This document shows positions 62,901 to 64,000 of a DNA stretch of 64,000 nt, piece after piece (positions within the stretch are counted from its first letter, which is position 1; every line of letters begins with the position of its first letter). This DNA is from Pampus argenteus. Its lineage: Eukaryota; Chordata; Actinopteri; Scombriformes; Stromateidae. The position numbers were made by a program, and so were the translations under genes. A model generated the notes under the pieces. The model was not told the DNA's origin and made no database searches. It worked only from the letters and a program-made list of their open reading frames with translations. The stretch covers positions 7,558,501 to 7,622,500 of the forward strand of contig CM072879.1 of assembly GCA_036937835.1 (NCBI GenBank), written 5' to 3'.

Positions 62901-64000
62901 TTCTGTCCCTGAGCTTACTTTGCTATCTCCGCAACCCCTCTACCTTGTCTCCCTTGCCTTTTCCATCTTTATTTCATTCTTGCTCTATATTTTTATCATT
63001 TCCTTATCTATCAGACACCGGCCAAGCGAAGAGAAAGACTCGGGGAATGGAGATCGCAGAGTTCTGATGTTGCACATTGCCGTTGACCCTATGGGAGAAA
63101 ATCTTGCACGTCCCTTTGTCGCTGACCCCAGTAAGATTAATTTTTTTTTTTTTATTCAGTTTTCACTTATTTTTTTCTGTTGTTGTGGTGCAAACTTGAG
63201 CAAGTTGTCCAGTGTGGACTTGTCCATACTAGTTTGTACATTGTACAGTTTTGTCTATCGTCTTTTTCTGACTTGAAGGGAGCAGCTGTGGTATAACCTT
63301 TGGGTCTTTTGATCTCAAAATAGGATCAAGTTTTTGATCATTCTATGTAAGGCATAGTCAAAATGGAAAATTTAAAAAAAAAATTTCTTCCTCGTCACAA
63401 AACTGCAAATGAAGCTTGGAAATATGAGAAAAGCTGCAGCGAGGAAGTTCATTGTGTGTCCTAAGGTGTGAATGCAATGGTAGCCTAAGGCATAGAGGCA
63501 AATTGTGTGGGGTTTGTCCTTTGAAAACACTAACACACACAAGCCTGCTCTCTCTGTCTCTTCTATCAGCAGACCTCAGCTGTGTCTAAAGGATGAGAGT
63601 TGGAAAAACACCAGGGACTCCTGTGGCGACCTGCTGTTTCCGTAGAAACACAGATCTACCTCAGCACAGCTGGAGATTGGTGCCTGCTTGTTTGTGTGTG
63701 TATGTACGTGTGTGTGAGAGCTCTTTCAGCTGCCTTTTCAGGTACACTGTAACAGGAATTGGCTTGTCATTTTTTTGAGAATTCGTGTATATGAAATGGG
63801 AGAGAGTTTTATGTGTTGAATTGTGAGACGGAGCGTCCTGACAATCATTGTTCCCAGGAAAATTGAACCTGCATAAACAGATTCACAGAGATGAAGAACA
63901 GTTCGTTCATATCCTACAAGCTACAATTTTCTTATATATGGAAGCTTTGTTGTTGTGGATAATGACACTCAGGCATGCACACACCTGCAGGTAGTGGAAG
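59946..64000 (-). other. dlgap3: Upstream intron of dlgap3, no other gene confirmed
   Basis: More than 4 kb of intron lies before the first exon seen in the window. GA-rich on the plus strand at 60470-60870, with long pyrimidine-rich sequence at 62800-63014. One splice-bounded plus-strand segment (63015-63130) is described in the findings. Confidence 0.6.

Noticed and set aside
62791..63276. 161-codon plus-strand frame
   Set aside because: Most of it is a pyrimidine-rich tract before a splice-like acceptor; only the 63015-63130 part is kept, as a weak finding.

Overview
This is vertebrate nuclear DNA, and the gene content points to a teleost fish, probably a percomorph. It has GT-AG spliced genes, AT-rich introns, many CA/GT microsatellites, a fish-type glutathione S-transferase rho (GSTR) tandem pair, and teleost-style heyl, zbtb8b, fuca1 and dlgap3. 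No bacterial, viral or CRISPR features were seen. Exon boundaries were placed by hand from splice signals, reading-phase continuity and recalled family sequences; no alignment or search was run.

Layout, left to right. (1) 136-5460, plus strand: the 3' half of a formin, best matched to FHOD3. It covers the FH2 domain, an acidic 8-residue microexon and the DAD autoregulatory tail, followed by a long 3' UTR. (2) 5642-11395, plus strand: two intact six-exon GSTR genes of 225 residues each, flanking a broken first-exon copy. (3) 11400-20420: a rearranged area with direct duplications. It holds an unexplained exon-like cluster with a 39-bp coding-like minisatellite, an orphan apple half-exon, and a secreted protein of four apple domains with no protease domain. 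That gene's promoter, signal-peptide and first-apple cassette is present twice in tandem. (4) 23131-26720, minus strand: heyl, a Notch-responsive bHLH-Orange repressor, complete in five coding exons. (5) 26721-36100: about 9.4 kb with no supported gene, holding simple repeats and possible regulatory DNA. (6) 36160-41390, plus strand: zbtb8b (BTB plus zinc fingers). The corpse of an alpha-L-fucosidase copy lies downstream of its stop codon, possibly inside its last intron. (7) 41631-43923, plus strand: intact lysosomal alpha-L-fucosidase, fuca1, with one GC-AG intron. (8) 44350-50640: gene-poor DNA. (9) 50648-59945, minus strand: ten exons encoding the C-terminal 736 residues of dlgap3, a postsynaptic scaffold; its N-terminal exon(s) lie beyond the right edge. 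A GC-box and first-exon-like sequence sits antisense in one dlgap3 intron.

The genes are not an operon and do not form one pathway. By recalled human map positions, heyl, zbtb8b, fuca1 and dlgap3 have counterparts on the short arm of chromosome 1, while FHOD3 is on chromosome 18. The fhod3-gstr-apple block next to heyl therefore looks like a fish-specific neighbourhood. The most unusual part is the apple-domain locus: a tandemly duplicated, phase-compatible first-domain cassette feeding a common three-apple body, with a reciprocal loss of one cysteine each in apple 2 and apple 4.
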